From Arthrobacter sp. B3I4 (GTDB lineage Bacteria > Actinomycetota > Actinomycetes > Actinomycetales > Micrococcaceae): DNA of 64,000 bases. The stretch is taken from positions 682,001-746,000 of the forward strand of contig NZ_JAUSYK010000001.1 of the NCBI RefSeq assembly GCF_030816855.1, given 5' to 3'. The notes under the pieces were generated by a model. The model worked only from the letters and a program-made list of their open reading frames with translations, was not told where the DNA came from and did no database searches. Shown here in pieces: positions 44,987-57,150 of this stretch. Position 1 is the first letter of the stretch. Each line of letters starts with the position of its first letter. The position numbers and the translations under genes are program-made.

Positions 44987-45535
44987 ATGCCGGGTCGTGG
45001 GGGAACGAAAATCAGCCGCTGGGCGGCCGCACTCTTAATTGGCGGGATCGCGGCTGCAGCGGTCCCGGCGTGCAGCTACGAGGACGACGTTGATGCGGAG
45101 CCGACGGCGGCGGCGCCTAGTTACCGGCCCGCGCACACCATCGCCGCCGGGGACCCGGACGTCCTGGCTGCCATCGCACGCAACTACGTTGAGCTTGAGC
45201 GGCGATTGGGAACGGTTCCGGGATCGGTGCTGCTTGCTGATTCCGGCCCGGCCGACGGGCCCGGCGTGGGCTTCCAAAAAGTCGCGACACTGCCGAACGC
45301 CGGTGAGTACACGGTCGTCGCGGCCTGCGTCGGTCTTCCCGGGGTGCAGTTCGCCCTCTCCCAGAACATGCCGGGCAGCACCCAACACACCGTGCTCGAG
45401 GTTGATTGCTCCGGAGCCCAGACCCAGGTTGTCGAACTGCACGAGGGGCATCTCAACGCCCAGCTGGTCGCCCGCCGCGACCCGGCGGGCGCCGCGACCG
45501 GCGCCGTCGCCGGCATCAGGATCACGGCGCCATGA
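44987..45535 (+). CDS. small putative lipoprotein
   Basis: A 182-residue exported protein: signal peptide (ISRWAAALLIGGIAAAAVPAC) with lipobox VPAC, Cys at about 29, then a variable acidic linker and a compact domain with Cys pairs (VAACVGLPGVQF, VLEVDCSGAQ). No family recognised. It begins 9 bases after the TetR stop. A strong terminator and tRNA-Leu follow. Confidence 0.75.
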   Translation: MPGRGGTKISRWAAALLIGGIAAAAVPACSYEDDVDAEPTAAAPSYRPAHTIAAGDPDVLAAIARNYVELERRLGTVPGSVLLADSGPADGPGVGFQKVATLPNAGEYTVVAACVGLPGVQFALSQNMPGSTQHTVLEVDCSGAQTQVVELHEGHLNAQLVARRDPAGAATGAVAGIRITAP

Positions 45536-45567
45536 GCACGGCCAGTAAGCCGATCCCGGGAAATGCA

Positions 45568-45599
45568 AAAGAGCTCCGGTCCTAAGACCGGAGCTCTTT
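45568..45599. terminator. strong hairpin terminator between lipoprotein gene and tRNA-Leu
   Basis: A perfect 14-bp stem (AAAGAGCTCCGGTC / GACCGGAGCTCTTT) with a CTAA loop. The flanking A and T runs make it able to work on either strand, ending both the lipoprotein transcript and the tRNA-Leu transcript. Confidence 0.9.
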
Positions 45600-45607
45600 C
45601 ATTTGCG

Positions 45608-45690
45608 TGCGCGAGGGGGGATTTGAACCCCCACGCCCTTTCGGACACTGGCACCTGAAGCCAGCGCGTCTGCCGTTCCGCCACTCGCGC
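45608..45690 (-). tRNA. tRNA-Leu (anticodon CAG)
   Basis: An 83-nt class II tRNA. GCGCGAG pairs with CTCGCGC in the acceptor; the anticodon stem CTGGC/GCCAG holds the loop TTCAGGT (CAG); the T arm has GTTCAAAT. It has a long variable arm. The CCA end is not encoded. It lies 470 bases upstream of fhaA, as in many Actinobacteria. Confidence 0.95.
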
Positions 45691-46163
45691 GCAACTTCTT
45701 CCACTCGGTTGGGTTCCGGAATCCGGACCGTCAACCTCGTAAAAGCAGCGAGATCAAGCATAACGGACACTGACGGGAAAACACCAATCGGCATTTTGGC
45801 AGGCCTCCGCGGCCCGCATCCGCGCCAGTTGCGTTGAACGGTCAAGCTCCGACCGGCAGTCCTAAAACCTATCCGGCGTGGTGCTCGGGCCGGACGGGCG
45901 ACCGGCAGGGACTGCGTACCGTCAACTTTCCCCGCGACTGCCAGCTCTCACGGCCGCGGTCTCGGCCTGGGGACATCGGCCCACGTCAGGGCGGGGCTGA
46001 GACCAAGCTTGTCGGGCCCGGCGGCGGGCCGCATTAAGGCCATTCCCAGTCATGCCCAGTAGTATCGGTACAGGAGTGCCCGATCCGGGCGGGCTCCCGC
46101 GAATGTTGGAAACCGAGTTCCGGAACAAGCGCTGCCCTGCAGCTGTAAGGAAGGAGAAGGACC
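45691..46163. other. intergenic region upstream of the fhaA-pknB operon
   Basis: No gene is supported in these 473 bases. They should carry the tRNA-Leu promoter (reading left) and the operon promoter (reading right). A TAGTAT at 46060-46065 is a possible -10 about 98 bases before fhaA, but I see no good -35. AAGGAAGGAG just before 46164 is the fhaA ribosome site. Confidence 0.4.
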
Positions 46164-46907
46164 ATGGGCTTGCTGGACAAAGTCGAGCGCGGCATCGAAA
46201 AGGCCGTCCGTGGAGTCTTCTCCACCGGTTCCCGAGCGCAGGTTGAGCCGGTCGAAATCGCCAGCCACCTCCGCCGCGAAGTCGACAACAAGGCCCTCAC
46301 CATCGCCGCGGGACGCACCCTTGCGCCGAACGTGTTCGATGTCCTCCTCAGCGACGACGATTTCCAGCGTGCCCAGGAATGGGGCACGCCCCTCGCGGAA
46401 GAGCTGTGCGACGTCGTGATCAACCACGTCCGCAGCCAGGGGTACACCCTGCAGGGTCCGGTACGGATCAGTTTCCGCCGCGACGAGGACCACCGGGCCG
46501 GCGACTTCGAGATCAAGTCCCGCACCGAAAAGGCCGGCGGTTCCCCCTCGCAGCCGGGGACCCAGGGCACGACGCCGGCCCCGCCCGCCCGGCAGCCCGC
46601 GCGGCTTCAGCCCGTGCTGGACATCGACGGTCAGCGCTACTCGTTGAATGCTTCCTCGGTGGTTCTGGGCCGCTCCTCCGAAGCGGACATTCTGATCGAC
46701 GACACCGGGGTTTCACGCCGGCACCTTGAAATCCGGTCCGGCCAGGGCACCGCGCAGGCAATTGACCTCGGTTCGACGAACGGCAGCTACGTGAATGGTC
46801 ACAAAGTAGTGGGCACGTCGGAACTCACCGACGGCGCCACGATCACGATGGGACGGACCAAAATTATCTTCCGCCTTCTGCCCGCCAACCCCGGCGGCCG
46901 CCCGTGA
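46164..46907 (+). CDS. fhaA: FhaA: DUF3662 and FHA domain protein
   Basis: A 247-residue phosphothreonine-binding adaptor. The N-terminal DUF3662 domain (residues 1-115, GLLDKVERGIEKAVRG) is followed by a Pro/Gln linker and an FHA domain (about 155-240, VVLGRSSEADILIDD, VSRRHLEI, DLGSTNGSYVNG). In mycobacteria FhaA binds a phosphorylated MviN-like flippase partner and regulates wall synthesis. Its stop overlaps the next start by GTGA. Confidence 0.95.
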   Translation: MGLLDKVERGIEKAVRGVFSTGSRAQVEPVEIASHLRREVDNKALTIAAGRTLAPNVFDVLLSDDDFQRAQEWGTPLAEELCDVVINHVRSQGYTLQGPVRISFRRDEDHRAGDFEIKSRTEKAGGSPSQPGTQGTTPAPPARQPARLQPVLDIDGQRYSLNASSVVLGRSSEADILIDDTGVSRRHLEIRSGQGTAQAIDLGSTNGSYVNGHKVVGTSELTDGATITMGRTKIIFRLLPANPGGRP

Positions 46908-47386
46908 GTGAACTGACGATCACCGCCCTGCGATTTGGCTTTCTGATTCTCCTTTGGGTTCTCATCTTCAGCATCGTCTCGGCCATGCGCCGTGACCTCA
47001 TGATCGGCCGCAAGGCCGCTGCGGGAGCGCCCACCGCTCGCCAGGTGCGCCGCAACCCCGCGCTGGCAGAACCTGCTCCGGCCCCCGCGAAGCAACATGC
47101 CCGTGAACTCGTCGTCACCGAAGGACCGCTGAAGGGGACGACACTACCGCTGGCCGCCAGCCCTATCCTGTTGGGCCGGGCGCAAGAGGCCACGCTGGTC
47201 CTCGAGGACGACTATGCCTCCGGCCGCCACGCCCGCCTCTTCCCGCAGGGCAGCCGCTGGTTCATTGAGGACCTTGGTTCCACCAATGGCACCTATCTGG
47301 CAGATCAGCAGCTGACCCGGGCGCTTCCGGTGGAGCTGGGTGTCCCCGTGAGAATCGGCAAGACGGTCATTGAATTGAGGCCGTAG
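46904..47386 (+). CDS. fhaB: FhaB/FipA: membrane-linked FHA domain protein
   Basis: A 160-residue protein with one N-terminal membrane helix (FGFLILLWVLIFSIVSAM) and a C-terminal FHA domain (LLGRAQEATLVLEDDYASGRHARL, DLGSTNGTYLADQQL). It is a kinase substrate linked with cell division in mycobacteria. Start is a GTG overlapping fhaA by four bases; a two-base gap separates it from pstP. Confidence 0.95.
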   Translation: MSELTITALRFGFLILLWVLIFSIVSAMRRDLMIGRKAAAGAPTARQVRRNPALAEPAPAPAKQHARELVVTEGPLKGTTLPLAASPILLGRAQEATLVLEDDYASGRHARLFPQGSRWFIEDLGSTNGTYLADQQLTRALPVELGVPVRIGKTVIELRP

Positions 47387-47388
47387 CC

Positions 47389-49094
<1,706 letters not shown>

Positions 49095-49098
<4 letters not shown>

Positions 49099-50552
49099 CT
49101 TCCATTGACCCCACTCCGAAACCCCGCCGCAACGCAGAACTCGTGCTGTTGGTCCTGGCCCTTATTGTGGGCATCGGCGCCAACGCCCTCGTGGGCGTCG
49201 ACCGGCAAAAGGCCTTCGACACCGACTTCTGGTTCCAGTCCGGGCTGTTTACCGCGGCGGCGCTGGCCTTCCACGTGGTGCTCCGCATCCGTGCGAAATA
49301 TGCTGACCCGGTAATACTTCCGCTGGTGGTTGCCCTTAACGGCCTTGGCCTGGCCATGATCCACCGTTTGGACAGAGTGGGCGAAGACACCGGAAACAAC
49401 CAGCTGCGCTGGACCCTCGTGGCGATGGCCGTAGCGATCGCTGTCATTTTTTTTCTCAAAGACCACCGGATTCTGCGCCGGTTTACTTATATTTCCCTAG
49501 CTGCCAGTGCCGTGCTGCTGATCCTGCCGCTGATCCCCGGCATCTCCGCCGGAGAGGTGCTCGGGGCCAGTGTCTGGATCAAGCTGGGGTCCATGACCTT
49601 CCAGCCCGGTGAAATCGCGAAGATAACCCTCGCCATATTCTTTGCCGGGTATCTTTCGTCCAACCGCGATCTCATCCTCCTCGCCGGCCGCAAAATCGGC
49701 CCTGTGCAGTTCCCCCGGTTCAAGGACCTCGGCCCAATGATTACCGCCTGGCTGGTCAGCATCGGTGTGCTGATCTTCCAGCGCGACCTTGGTACTTCGA
49801 TCTTGTTCTTTGGCTTGTTCCTGGTCATGATCTACGTCGCGACCAGCCGGATCAGCTGGGTCATTATCGGCGTGGTCCTTATGGTGGTAGGCGGATTTGC
49901 GGCGTCGAAGGTTTTCGCGCACGTTGCGCTCCGCATCGACGGCTGGATCAATGCCTTCACCGAGGAGGTCTACGGGCGCGAATTCGGCGGCAGCCGCCAA
50001 ATCGTCGAGGGGCTCTTCGGGATGGCCAATGGCGGCCTGGTCGGCACCGGTCTGGGCCAGGGCCGTCCTAATCTTGTTCCGTTTGCCAACAGCGACATGA
50101 TTGTCGCGTCCTTCGGCGAAGAACTGGGGCTGATCGGCGTTTTTGCCATCGTCCTGATGTATCTGCTGCTGTTCACCCGAGGGTTCCGTGCTGCTCTGGG
50201 CACCCGCGACGCGTTCGGCAAACTGCTAGCCACCGGGCTGTCCTTTGCCGTGGCGCTGCAGTGCTTCGTGGTGATCGGCGGTGTCACTCGGTTGATCCCA
50301 CTCACCGGCCTGACCACGCCGTTCCTGGCCGCCGGTGGGTCCTCGCTGCTGGCGAACTGGATCATTGTCGGGCTGTTGCTGATGATCTCCCACACAGCCC
50401 GCGGACCTGTCCATACCACCCCGCTGCCCCCGGGGCAGGAACCTGACACGACGAAGGACGCTTCCCCCATGCCGGCCCAGCCCGCGGCGGCTCCGGTCGG
50501 CCGCACCAGCCCCAGCTCCGAAGCCCCGACCGAGGCGGTGAAACACCTGTGA
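49095..50552 (+). CDS. SEDS family peptidoglycan glycosyltransferase (RodA/FtsW)
   Basis: A 485-residue polytopic enzyme that polymerises lipid II with its partner PBP. Around ten helices; conserved SEDS parts include QPGEIAKITLAIFFAGYL, WLVSIGVLIFQRDLGTSILFF (with the catalytic-type Asp) and the extracellular EVYG/SRQIVEGLFGMANGGL loop. Since it sits just before a class B PBP and after pstP it is RodA-like by position (rodA in mycobacteria), although FtsW would look similar. Overlaps both neighbours by four bases. Confidence 0.92.
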
Positions 50553-52006
50553 ACCAGGCAATCCGCAATTCCTGGATCGCCGCGATCGCGATGTTCGCGC
50601 TGATCTTCGGCGCGCTCAGCTACGTGCAGGTGGTAGGCGCGGACGAGCTTAAAGCCAACGCGTGGAACAAACGCACCCTGCTGCAGAACTACTGCAACGA
50701 CCGGGGCGCCATCATCGTCGGCGGAACCGCCGTCGCGCAGTCCGTTCCGGGCAGCGAAAGCTGCCAGTTCCAGCGCAGCTACACCCAGCCGGAGCTGTAT
50801 GCCGGCATCACCGGCTACTTCTCGAAGAACTACGGCCTGACCGGCATGGAACTGGCGATGAACGAACAGCTCGCGGGCAGCTCGGACCAGCTGTTCCTGG
50901 ACCGCGTCGGCCAGTTGTTCCTCGGCAACCAGCCCAAGGGTGCCTCGGTAGAACTGACGCTGGACCCGAAACTCCAGAAACTGGCGTTCGACCTGATTCC
51001 GGAGGGCCAGCGCGGCTCGATTGTGGTCACTAACCCCAAGACCGGCGCGATCCTGGCGATGGTCTCCAAGCCCTCGTACGACCCCAACTTGGTCGCTACC
51101 CAGGACGCGGAGGCCGAGGCGGCCAACATCACAGCCTTGAATAAGATTCCCGGCATCAACCTGAACCAGTCCGTCAGCGGACCCACCGGGGCGCTGCTGG
51201 CGCCCGGATCCGTCTTCAAAATCATCGACACGGCGGCAGCCCTCAGCTCGGGCAAATACAACAAGGACAGTGTGCTGCCGAACCCCGCCGAGCTGTCTTT
51301 CCCGGGGATCCAGTACACGCTGCCCAACTACGCCGGAGGCAACTGCTACACCCGGGACACCGCCTCGTTCGCCTTCGCCCTGCAGCAGTCCTGCAACACC
51401 CCGTTTGCCAAGATCGCCCTCGACCTGGGGCAGAAAGCGATCGAGGACCAGGCATCGAAGTTCGGCTTCGGCCAGGGCTTTGGCGACCAGCTGAAGCTGG
51501 ACTTCGCCAAGAGCACGTTCCCCAGCGAACCGCTGGACCCCTCCGGTCTGGCGCAGTCTGCCATCGGCCAGCGCGACGTCAAGGCGACTCCGCTGCAGAT
51601 CAACCTGATGACCGCCGCCATTGCCAACGGTGGCGTCGAAATGAAACCCAGCCTGGTCAAGGCGGTCCGGTCCCCGGATCTGCGGGTCATCAGCGAGCCA
51701 AAGCCGGAGAAGTTGCGGACCTCCACCACCCCGGAGATTTCGCGCCAGATCACCGAGTGGATGACGAGCGTGGTGAGCGAAGGCATCGGCCGGGGAGCCG
51801 CGGTGCCCGGCGTCGAGGTGGCTGGCAAGACCGGCACGGCCGAGCTCGGGAACGGCCTGAACAATTCTTGGTTTACCGGGTTCGCTCCGGCAAATGACCC
51901 GCAAGTGGCTGTCACTATCGTCATGCAGGGCGTAGACATCACCACCGGCGCACAGCTAACCAGTCCGAATGCGAAGAAGATTTTTGAGGCGGTGTTGAAT
52001 AAGTGA
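50549..52006 (+). CDS. pbpA: class B penicillin-binding protein (PbpA)
   Basis: A 485-residue transpeptidase with an N-terminal anchor, then the PBP dimerisation part and the catalytic domain. Active-site motifs: Ser-x-x-Lys as SVFK at about 221, Ser-x-Asn as SCN at about 281, Lys-Thr-Gly as KTGT at about 427. It cross-links peptidoglycan with the RodA-type glycosyltransferase encoded just upstream. Start is a GTG in a GTGA overlap. Confidence 0.94.
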   Translation: MNQAIRNSWIAAIAMFALIFGALSYVQVVGADELKANAWNKRTLLQNYCNDRGAIIVGGTAVAQSVPGSESCQFQRSYTQPELYAGITGYFSKNYGLTGMELAMNEQLAGSSDQLFLDRVGQLFLGNQPKGASVELTLDPKLQKLAFDLIPEGQRGSIVVTNPKTGAILAMVSKPSYDPNLVATQDAEAEAANITALNKIPGINLNQSVSGPTGALLAPGSVFKIIDTAAALSSGKYNKDSVLPNPAELSFPGIQYTLPNYAGGNCYTRDTASFAFALQQSCNTPFAKIALDLGQKAIEDQASKFGFGQGFGDQLKLDFAKSTFPSEPLDPSGLAQSAIGQRDVKATPLQINLMTAAIANGGVEMKPSLVKAVRSPDLRVISEPKPEKLRTSTTPEISRQITEWMTSVVSEGIGRGAAVPGVEVAGKTGTAELGNGLNNSWFTGFAPANDPQVAVTIVMQGVDITTGAQLTSPNAKKIFEAVLNK

Positions 52007-53829
52007 GGCCTACATCGGGAATCACCCTCGGCGGCAGATTCCAGCTGACCACACGCATTGCGATCGGCGGCATGGGGGAAGTCTGGAAGGCCAAGGACCT
52101 CATTCTTGGCCGGATCGTCGCCATCAAGGTCCTCAAAGAGGAATACACCGGCGACCCCGGATTCCTGCAGCGCTTCCGGGCCGAAGCGCGGCACACCGCC
52201 TTGCTCAACCACGTCGGCATTGCCAACGTGTTTGACTACGGCGAGGAGGAGGGCTCCGCCTATCTGGTCATGGAACTCGTTCCCGGCCAGCCGCTGAGCA
52301 GCATTATCGAACGTGAGCAGGTGCTCTCCCCGGACCGAACCCTGTCAATGATCTCGCAGACGGCGCGGGCCCTCTCCGTGGCACACGCCCAGGGTCTGGT
52401 GCACCGCGACGTCAAGCCCGGCAACCTGCTCATCACCCCGGAGGGGCGGGTCAAGGTCACGGACTTCGGCATCGCGCGGCTGGCGGACCAGGTTCCGCTG
52501 ACGCAGACGGGCCAGGTAATGGGCACGGCACAGTACCTCGCCCCCGAGCAGGCGACCGGGCAGACGGCGACCGGAGCCTCGGACATCTACTCGCTGGGCG
52601 TCATTGGGTACGAATGCCTTACCGGGCACCGCCCGTTCTCCGGAGAATCGCAGATCGCGATTGCCTTGGCCCAGGTTAACGACGCGCCGCCGCCGCTGCC
52701 GGAGTCCCTGCCGCGACCGGTGCGTGCCCTGCTGATGTCGATGCTTGCCAAGGACCCCAAAAACCGTCCGGCCGACGCGATCAAACTGGCCGAAGCGGCG
52801 GAGGCGATCCGCAACGGTGACATTGCAGCGGCCCACGCTGCTGTGCCCGGCATGCTGCTGTTCGACGCGCCCGCCACCGGCCCCATCACGGCACCCGTTG
52901 ACGTCCCTACGGCTGCCACCGGCGTCATCGGCACCTCAGAGGACAAGTCAACGTCGGCTCTCCCGGTCGTCGGCGCAGCCGGAGCCGGTGCCGCCGCGGG
53001 GCTGGCCGCGGGAGCCGCCGCTGCCAGCGGCTATGGTGCCCGGAACGCGCTGTCCCGCGCCAACGCGCTGGGCGCCGAGCGCACCTGGGTCCAGGAGGAA
53101 GAGGACTACGACGGGTACGAGCCCGAGGAGGAACCACAGCGGCGGGGGCGCAGTCCGTGGACCTGGCCGTTGATCGCCCTGATCCTGCTGGTGCTCTTTG
53201 CTTTGGTGGGTTTCGTCCTTTCACAGGCCGGCATGCTGTTCCCCTCACCGTCGGCCACCAGTTCAAGCGCCAAGGCCAGCACGTCGAGCGCGGCCCCGAC
53301 CTCCAAGAGCCCGAGTCCCACCCCGAGCCCGTCGAGCAGCTCGGCTACGCCGACCCAGACGACGCCGCCGGCGATCAACCTCGTTCCTGAAGAGTATCTG
53401 GGCAAGCCTTACCAGGAGGTCCGGAGCAAACTGATAGGCCTCGGACTGGGCGTCACAGGTGAAGAGGTGTTCAACGATTCCGCTCCGGGAACAGTTACAG
53501 AGATCAACCCCGCCGGGTCGGTCCCACCTGGCACAACTATCACAGTGAGCTATTCGAAGGGCCCGAGACCAGTCGCCGTTCCCCGGCTGGATCCCGGTGC
53601 CTCCGAGACTGCCGTCCAACAGGCGATCGAAGCCGCCGGTCTGCGCTGGCAGAAGGGCGACCCGGTTGACGGCAAGAAAAACCAGCAGCCGGGCACGTTC
53701 GTAAGTTCCGAGCCCGCCTCCGGTTCACAGGTACCGGCCGGTTCCGTGGTCACCTACCATCTCGCCGCCGCCCCGGCACCGGCGTCGCCGTCGCCGTCGC
53801 CCACCCCGAGCGTCAGCTCCACCAAGTAG
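52003..53829 (+). CDS. pknA: Ser/Thr protein kinase (PknA position) with PASTA-like repeats
   Basis: A 608-residue receptor kinase. Catalytic core: glycine loop [10 protein letters not shown], Lys42 in [14 protein letters not shown] (HRD at 134-136), DFGIARLAD. After an Ala/Glu-rich linker there is one membrane helix (about 385-407) and two PASTA-like domains (about 459-525 and 526-590) ending in a Ser/Pro tail. PknA of mycobacteria lacks PASTA domains; here they are present. It overlaps pbpA by four bases and is 3 bases from pknB. Confidence 0.92.
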   Translation: MRPTSGITLGGRFQLTTRIAIGGMGEVWKAKDLILGRIVAIKVLKEEYTGDPGFLQRFRAEARHTALLNHVGIANVFDYGEEEGSAYLVMELVPGQPLSSIIEREQVLSPDRTLSMISQTARALSVAHAQGLVHRDVKPGNLLITPEGRVKVTDFGIARLADQVPLTQTGQVMGTAQYLAPEQATGQTATGASDIYSLGVIGYECLTGHRPFSGESQIAIALAQVNDAPPPLPESLPRPVRALLMSMLAKDPKNRPADAIKLAEAAEAIRNGDIAAAHAAVPGMLLFDAPATGPITAPVDVPTAATGVIGTSEDKSTSALPVVGAAGAGAAAGLAAGAAAASGYGARNALSRANALGAERTWVQEEEDYDGYEPEEEPQRRGRSPWTWPLIALILLVLFALVGFVLSQAGMLFPSPSATSSSAKASTSSAAPTSKSPSPTPSPSSSSATPTQTTPPAINLVPEEYLGKPYQEVRSKLIGLGLGVTGEEVFNDSAPGTVTEINPAGSVPPGTTITVSYSKGPRPVAVPRLDPGASETAVQQAIEAAGLRWQKGDPVDGKKNQQPGTFVSSEPASGSQVPAGSVVTYHLAAAPAPASPSPSPTPSVSSTK

Positions 53830-53832
53830 GCA

Positions 53833-55836
53833 ATGATGTCCACTTCGCCACGCACTCCTTCGCACCGGGAGGACAGCAGCCCGGAAAGCGCCCAGCGCGT
53901 CCTCAGCGGACGGTATGAGCTGGGTGAGCTGATCGGCCGCGGCGGCATGGCCGATGTGTTCCGGGGAGTGGACACGCGGCTGGGTCGGACGGTGGCCATC
54001 AAGCTGCTCCGTCCCGATCTGGCGCGCGACCCGCAGTTCCAAGCAAGGTTCAAGCGGGAAGCGCAGGCTGTTGCAGCACTGAACCACCCGTCAATTGTGG
54101 CCATCTTTGATACCGGGGAACACGCGGTGCCGGGCGGCCACGACGACACCGTCCGGGTGCCCTATATCGTGATGGAATACGTCTCCGGCAAGACCATCCG
54201 GGACCTTATCCGGGCCAAAGAAGTCACTATCGACCAGGCAATAGATTTTGCACTCGGCGTACTCTCCGCCCTCGACTACAGCCACAAGGCCGGGATTGTC
54301 CACCGCGACATCAAACCGGCCAACGTAATGTTCTGCCCGGATTCCAACAGCGTGAAGGTGATGGATTTCGGCATCGCCCGGGCCATGGCCGATTCCTCGG
54401 CGACCATGACACAGACCCAGGCCGTCGTCGGAACTGCGCAATACCTGTCCCCGGAACAGGCACGCGGGGAGACCGTCGACGCGCGGAGTGACCTCTACTC
54501 GGCGGGCTGTCTGCTTTACGAGATGCTGACCGGACGGCCGCCCTTCATTGGTGACAGCCCCGTCTCGGTCGCCTACCAGCACGTTCGCGAGATTGCCGAA
54601 CCCGCCAGCAGCCTCAACCCCGAGGTTTCCGAAGCGTTGGACAGCGTCCTGACCAAGGCGTTGCAGAAAAACCGGGCCGACCGTTTCCAGGACGCCGCTG
54701 CCTTTCGGCGCGCGCTCCGGGCGGCGCGTAGCGGCGTCGCCGTCACAGCTCTGCCGGCCAGCGAAGCGCCCACTGATCCCAATAACACCGTCGCATCCCC
54801 GGAAGCGGTTCCGGCCACCGCGCTGTTCTCCTTGACGGGTGCCAAGTTCCTCGACGACGCCCCTGGCAATCGTATTCAGCCGGACCCAATCAGCGGCGAG
54901 GCGCTCACCGCGGCCTCCGACGGCCATGAGCTACCGCCGGACACGGGGGGCCTGCCCCTAAGCCTGCCCCCCGAACGCGAGCCGACCGACAAGCAGAAAT
55001 CGCGCCGCAGGACGGGGATCGCCGCGCTCGTGGTCTTCACGCTGCTGGTGCTCGCCGGCGGCGGTCTGTGGCTCTACGACATGGTGAACCAGCAGCCACC
55101 GCCGGTCGCCAAAGTGGACGTCCCCACGGTGACATCGCTGACTGAATCGGAGGCCTTACAAAGGCTCTACAACGCGGGCTTCAAGCCCCAGTTGAGCCGG
55201 ATACAGCATGAGACGATACCGAAGGGAACCGCCGTCGGCACGGTGCCGTCGGCGGGAAGTTCGCTGGAACGGAATTCGGACGTTACGCTCAACATTTCCG
55301 AAGGCCCCAGCGTCATTAAGATTCCCACAGACCTCCCGGGCCGGACCGAGGCGGACGCGAGAGACGTACTGCGGCGAACCGGTCTGACGGGAGCGCCCAA
55401 GACCACGCTCAACAACAGCCCTACCGTTCCGACCGGCATTGTGATCACCACTAATCCCGCACCCGGCCAGAGCGTGGCAGTAGGAAGCACTGTGGAGATT
55501 ATCGTGTCCACGGGCAAGGTGGCCGTCCCGCAGCTCATCGCGCTTCCGCAGGCGGAAGCGGAGGCTGCGCTGAAGAACGTCGGGCTCGTCGCAATCTTCA
55601 GGGAAGCAGAGAACACGCAGGTCGAACCCGGGAAGGTCACCGGGCAAAGTGATCCCGCCAACGCCCAGGTCGAGCAGGGCAAGACAATTACTGTCACCGT
55701 GGCAAAGGCACCCCCGCCGCCTCCGCCGCCGCCCTCGCCGACCCCCTCACCATCGCCGTCGGTGACCAAGACCAACGCCAAGGATTCGATCAAGGACAGC
55801 GCCGAGAAGCTTCTCGCCGACCTGACAGCCCCCTAG
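53833..55836 (+). CDS. pknB: Ser/Thr protein kinase PknB with PASTA repeats
   Basis: A 667-residue receptor kinase. The kinase domain has the Gly loop LIGRGGMADVF, Lys57 in VAIKLL, HRDIKPANVM (HRD at 157-159) and DFGIARAMA; a membrane helix spans about 395-417; three PASTA domains (about 427-640) bind muropeptides or lipid II outside the cell. The C-terminus is Pro/Ser-rich then acidic. ATG codons at 53833 and 53836 are both possible starts. It is the last gene of the operon and converges with pabA after 13 bases. Confidence 0.95.
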   Translation: MMSTSPRTPSHREDSSPESAQRVLSGRYELGELIGRGGMADVFRGVDTRLGRTVAIKLLRPDLARDPQFQARFKREAQAVAALNHPSIVAIFDTGEHAVPGGHDDTVRVPYIVMEYVSGKTIRDLIRAKEVTIDQAIDFALGVLSALDYSHKAGIVHRDIKPANVMFCPDSNSVKVMDFGIARAMADSSATMTQTQAVVGTAQYLSPEQARGETVDARSDLYSAGCLLYEMLTGRPPFIGDSPVSVAYQHVREIAEPASSLNPEVSEALDSVLTKALQKNRADRFQDAAAFRRALRAARSGVAVTALPASEAPTDPNNTVASPEAVPATALFSLTGAKFLDDAPGNRIQPDPISGEALTAASDGHELPPDTGGLPLSLPPEREPTDKQKSRRRTGIAALVVFTLLVLAGGGLWLYDMVNQQPPPVAKVDVPTVTSLTESEALQRLYNAGFKPQLSRIQHETIPKGTAVGTVPSAGSSLERNSDVTLNISEGPSVIKIPTDLPGRTEADARDVLRRTGLTGAPKTTLNNSPTVPTGIVITTNPAPGQSVAVGSTVEIIVSTGKVAVPQLIALPQAEAEAALKNVGLVAIFREAENTQVEPGKVTGQSDPANAQVEQGKTITVTVAKAPPPPPPPPSPTPSPSPSVTKTNAKDSIKDSAEKLLADLTAP

Positions 55837-55849
55837 GGGCGGCTGGCCT

Positions 55850-56491
55850 TTAGTGCTGGATCAGCGGGCTCAGGGTTGCCGCCCGCGCCGATGCACCGGT
55901 CATGCCAAGCGATTCCAGCCAGTTGCCCAGCATCAGGTAACCGCCCTCGGTCAACACCGATTCGGGGTGGAACTGGACTCCAACCAGGGGGGCGCTGCGG
56001 TGCTGCAGTCCCATGACGACGCCGGTTCCGGTTTCGGCGGTTATTTCCAGGACCGCCGGGATGCTTTCGCGCACCGCAGCCAGCGAGTGGTAGCGGGTGG
56101 CGGTGAAGGGCGAGGGTATCCCGGTGAAGACGCTTGTTCCGTGGTGTTCCACCAGCGACGTCTTCCCGTGCATCAGTTCGGGGGCATGCGTGACCCGGCC
56201 TCCGTACGCCTCGGCCAGCGCCTGATGGCCAAGGCAGACACCCAGCATGGGCTTCTGGTGACCGCCGCACCACTTAATCAGGTCGATGCAGACGCCCGCG
56301 TCGCCAGGCGCCCCAGGCCCGGGCGAAACAAGGACGCCGTCACGGGCCTCTGCCATTTCGATAGCCTCGGCCAACGTCACGTCGTCGTTGCGGACCACAG
56401 TGGTTTCTGCACCGAGTTCCTGAAGGTAGCCGACAAGCGTGTAAACAAAGCTGTCGTAGTTGTCTACGACCAGGATCTTGGTTGTGCTCAT
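55850..56491 (-). CDS. anthranilate/aminodeoxychorismate synthase component II (glutamine amidotransferase)
   Basis: A 213-residue class I amidotransferase with VVDNYDSFVYTLVGYL at the start, SPGPGAPGD, the catalytic Cys in GVCLGHQALAEAYGG and the His/Glu in VGVQFHPESVLTE. It supplies ammonia to TrpE or PabB. Because it stands alone without trpE, and the same gene in this position in Actinobacteria is called either pabA or trpG, I leave the symbol open. Confidence 0.92.
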   Translation of the reverse strand: MSTTKILVVDNYDSFVYTLVGYLQELGAETTVVRNDDVTLAEAIEMAEARDGVLVSPGPGAPGDAGVCIDLIKWCGGHQKPMLGVCLGHQALAEAYGGRVTHAPELMHGKTSLVEHHGTSVFTGIPSPFTATRYHSLAAVRESIPAVLEITAETGTGVVMGLQHRSAPLVGVQFHPESVLTEGGYLMLGNWLESLGMTGASARAATLSPLIQH

Positions 56492-56780
56492 GGGTGCTTT
56501 GCTATGCCAATCGTCGAATCAGTGAACGGGCCAAAGTGCCCCGTCCAGGAGAACAGGAACTCAACCATCAATACCAGCACTCCGGCCGGCAAACCAGCGC
56601 CGCGATCATACCCACCACGGTGGGCCCGGCAATCGTCGGAAAAGCGGCCTGAACAACAGCTAGAATTGGCTGCAATTAGGATTTTGCACCAACCTAGACA
56701 GCGTTGACCGCCGGCCGTTCCTCCTCAAAGGGTAGCAAGCCGGGTCACAAGCTTGTTATCCAGCCCGCCAAGGAGGACCC

Positions 56781-57035
56781 GTGCCCGAGTCGAAGCCGCG
56801 TAAGAGGACTGCCCCTGCGCAGCAGCAAACTCCTGCAGCGCAGGCGTACAAACCGAACCCGGTGTGGTTTAAACCTGTGATGTTCGGCCTGATGATCATC
56901 GGGCTGCTGTGGATCATTACGTTTTACATCAGCGAAGGCACCCTTCCGGTCCGTGACTGGGCCTCATGGAACATCGTCGCGGGCTTCGGCATCGCCATTG
57001 TGGGCTTCCTGATGACTACGCGCTGGCGCTCCTGA
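56781..57035 (+). CDS. crgA: cell division protein CrgA
   Basis: An 84-residue protein with a basic Pro/Gln N-terminus, then two helices (MFGLMIIGLLWIITFYISEG and IVAGFGIAIVGFLMTTRW). It recruits FtsI and other divisome parts in actinobacteria. The GTG at 56781 follows AAGGAGG. A good terminator follows at 57055-57090. No class E sortase gene, often placed next to it, is seen between it and pabA. Confidence 0.94.
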   Translation: MPESKPRKRTAPAQQQTPAAQAYKPNPVWFKPVMFGLMIIGLLWIITFYISEGTLPVRDWASWNIVAGFGIAIVGFLMTTRWRS

Positions 57036-57054
57036 GCCCTGCCCATCTCTTCCA

Positions 57055-57090
57055 GCAAGCCGGCGCACCCTGTGTGCCGGCTTGCTTGTT
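57055..57090 (+). terminator. rho-independent terminator of crgA
   Basis: A stem of 14 bases with one mismatch (GCAAGCCGGC... / ...GCCGGCTTGC, loop of about four) is followed by TTGTT. It lies 20 bases past the crgA stop. Confidence 0.8.
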
Positions 57091-57150
57091 CTGGGCAGCA
57101 CACTTCGGTAGCGTGCGCCGGTACCCCTGGCCCCATCGAAGGACTTCCCA

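Noticed and set aside
49970..51904. Open frame of over 600 codons on the minus strand
   Set aside because: It lies antisense to rodA and pbpA, which are clearly coding; long antisense frames are common in GC-rich DNA.
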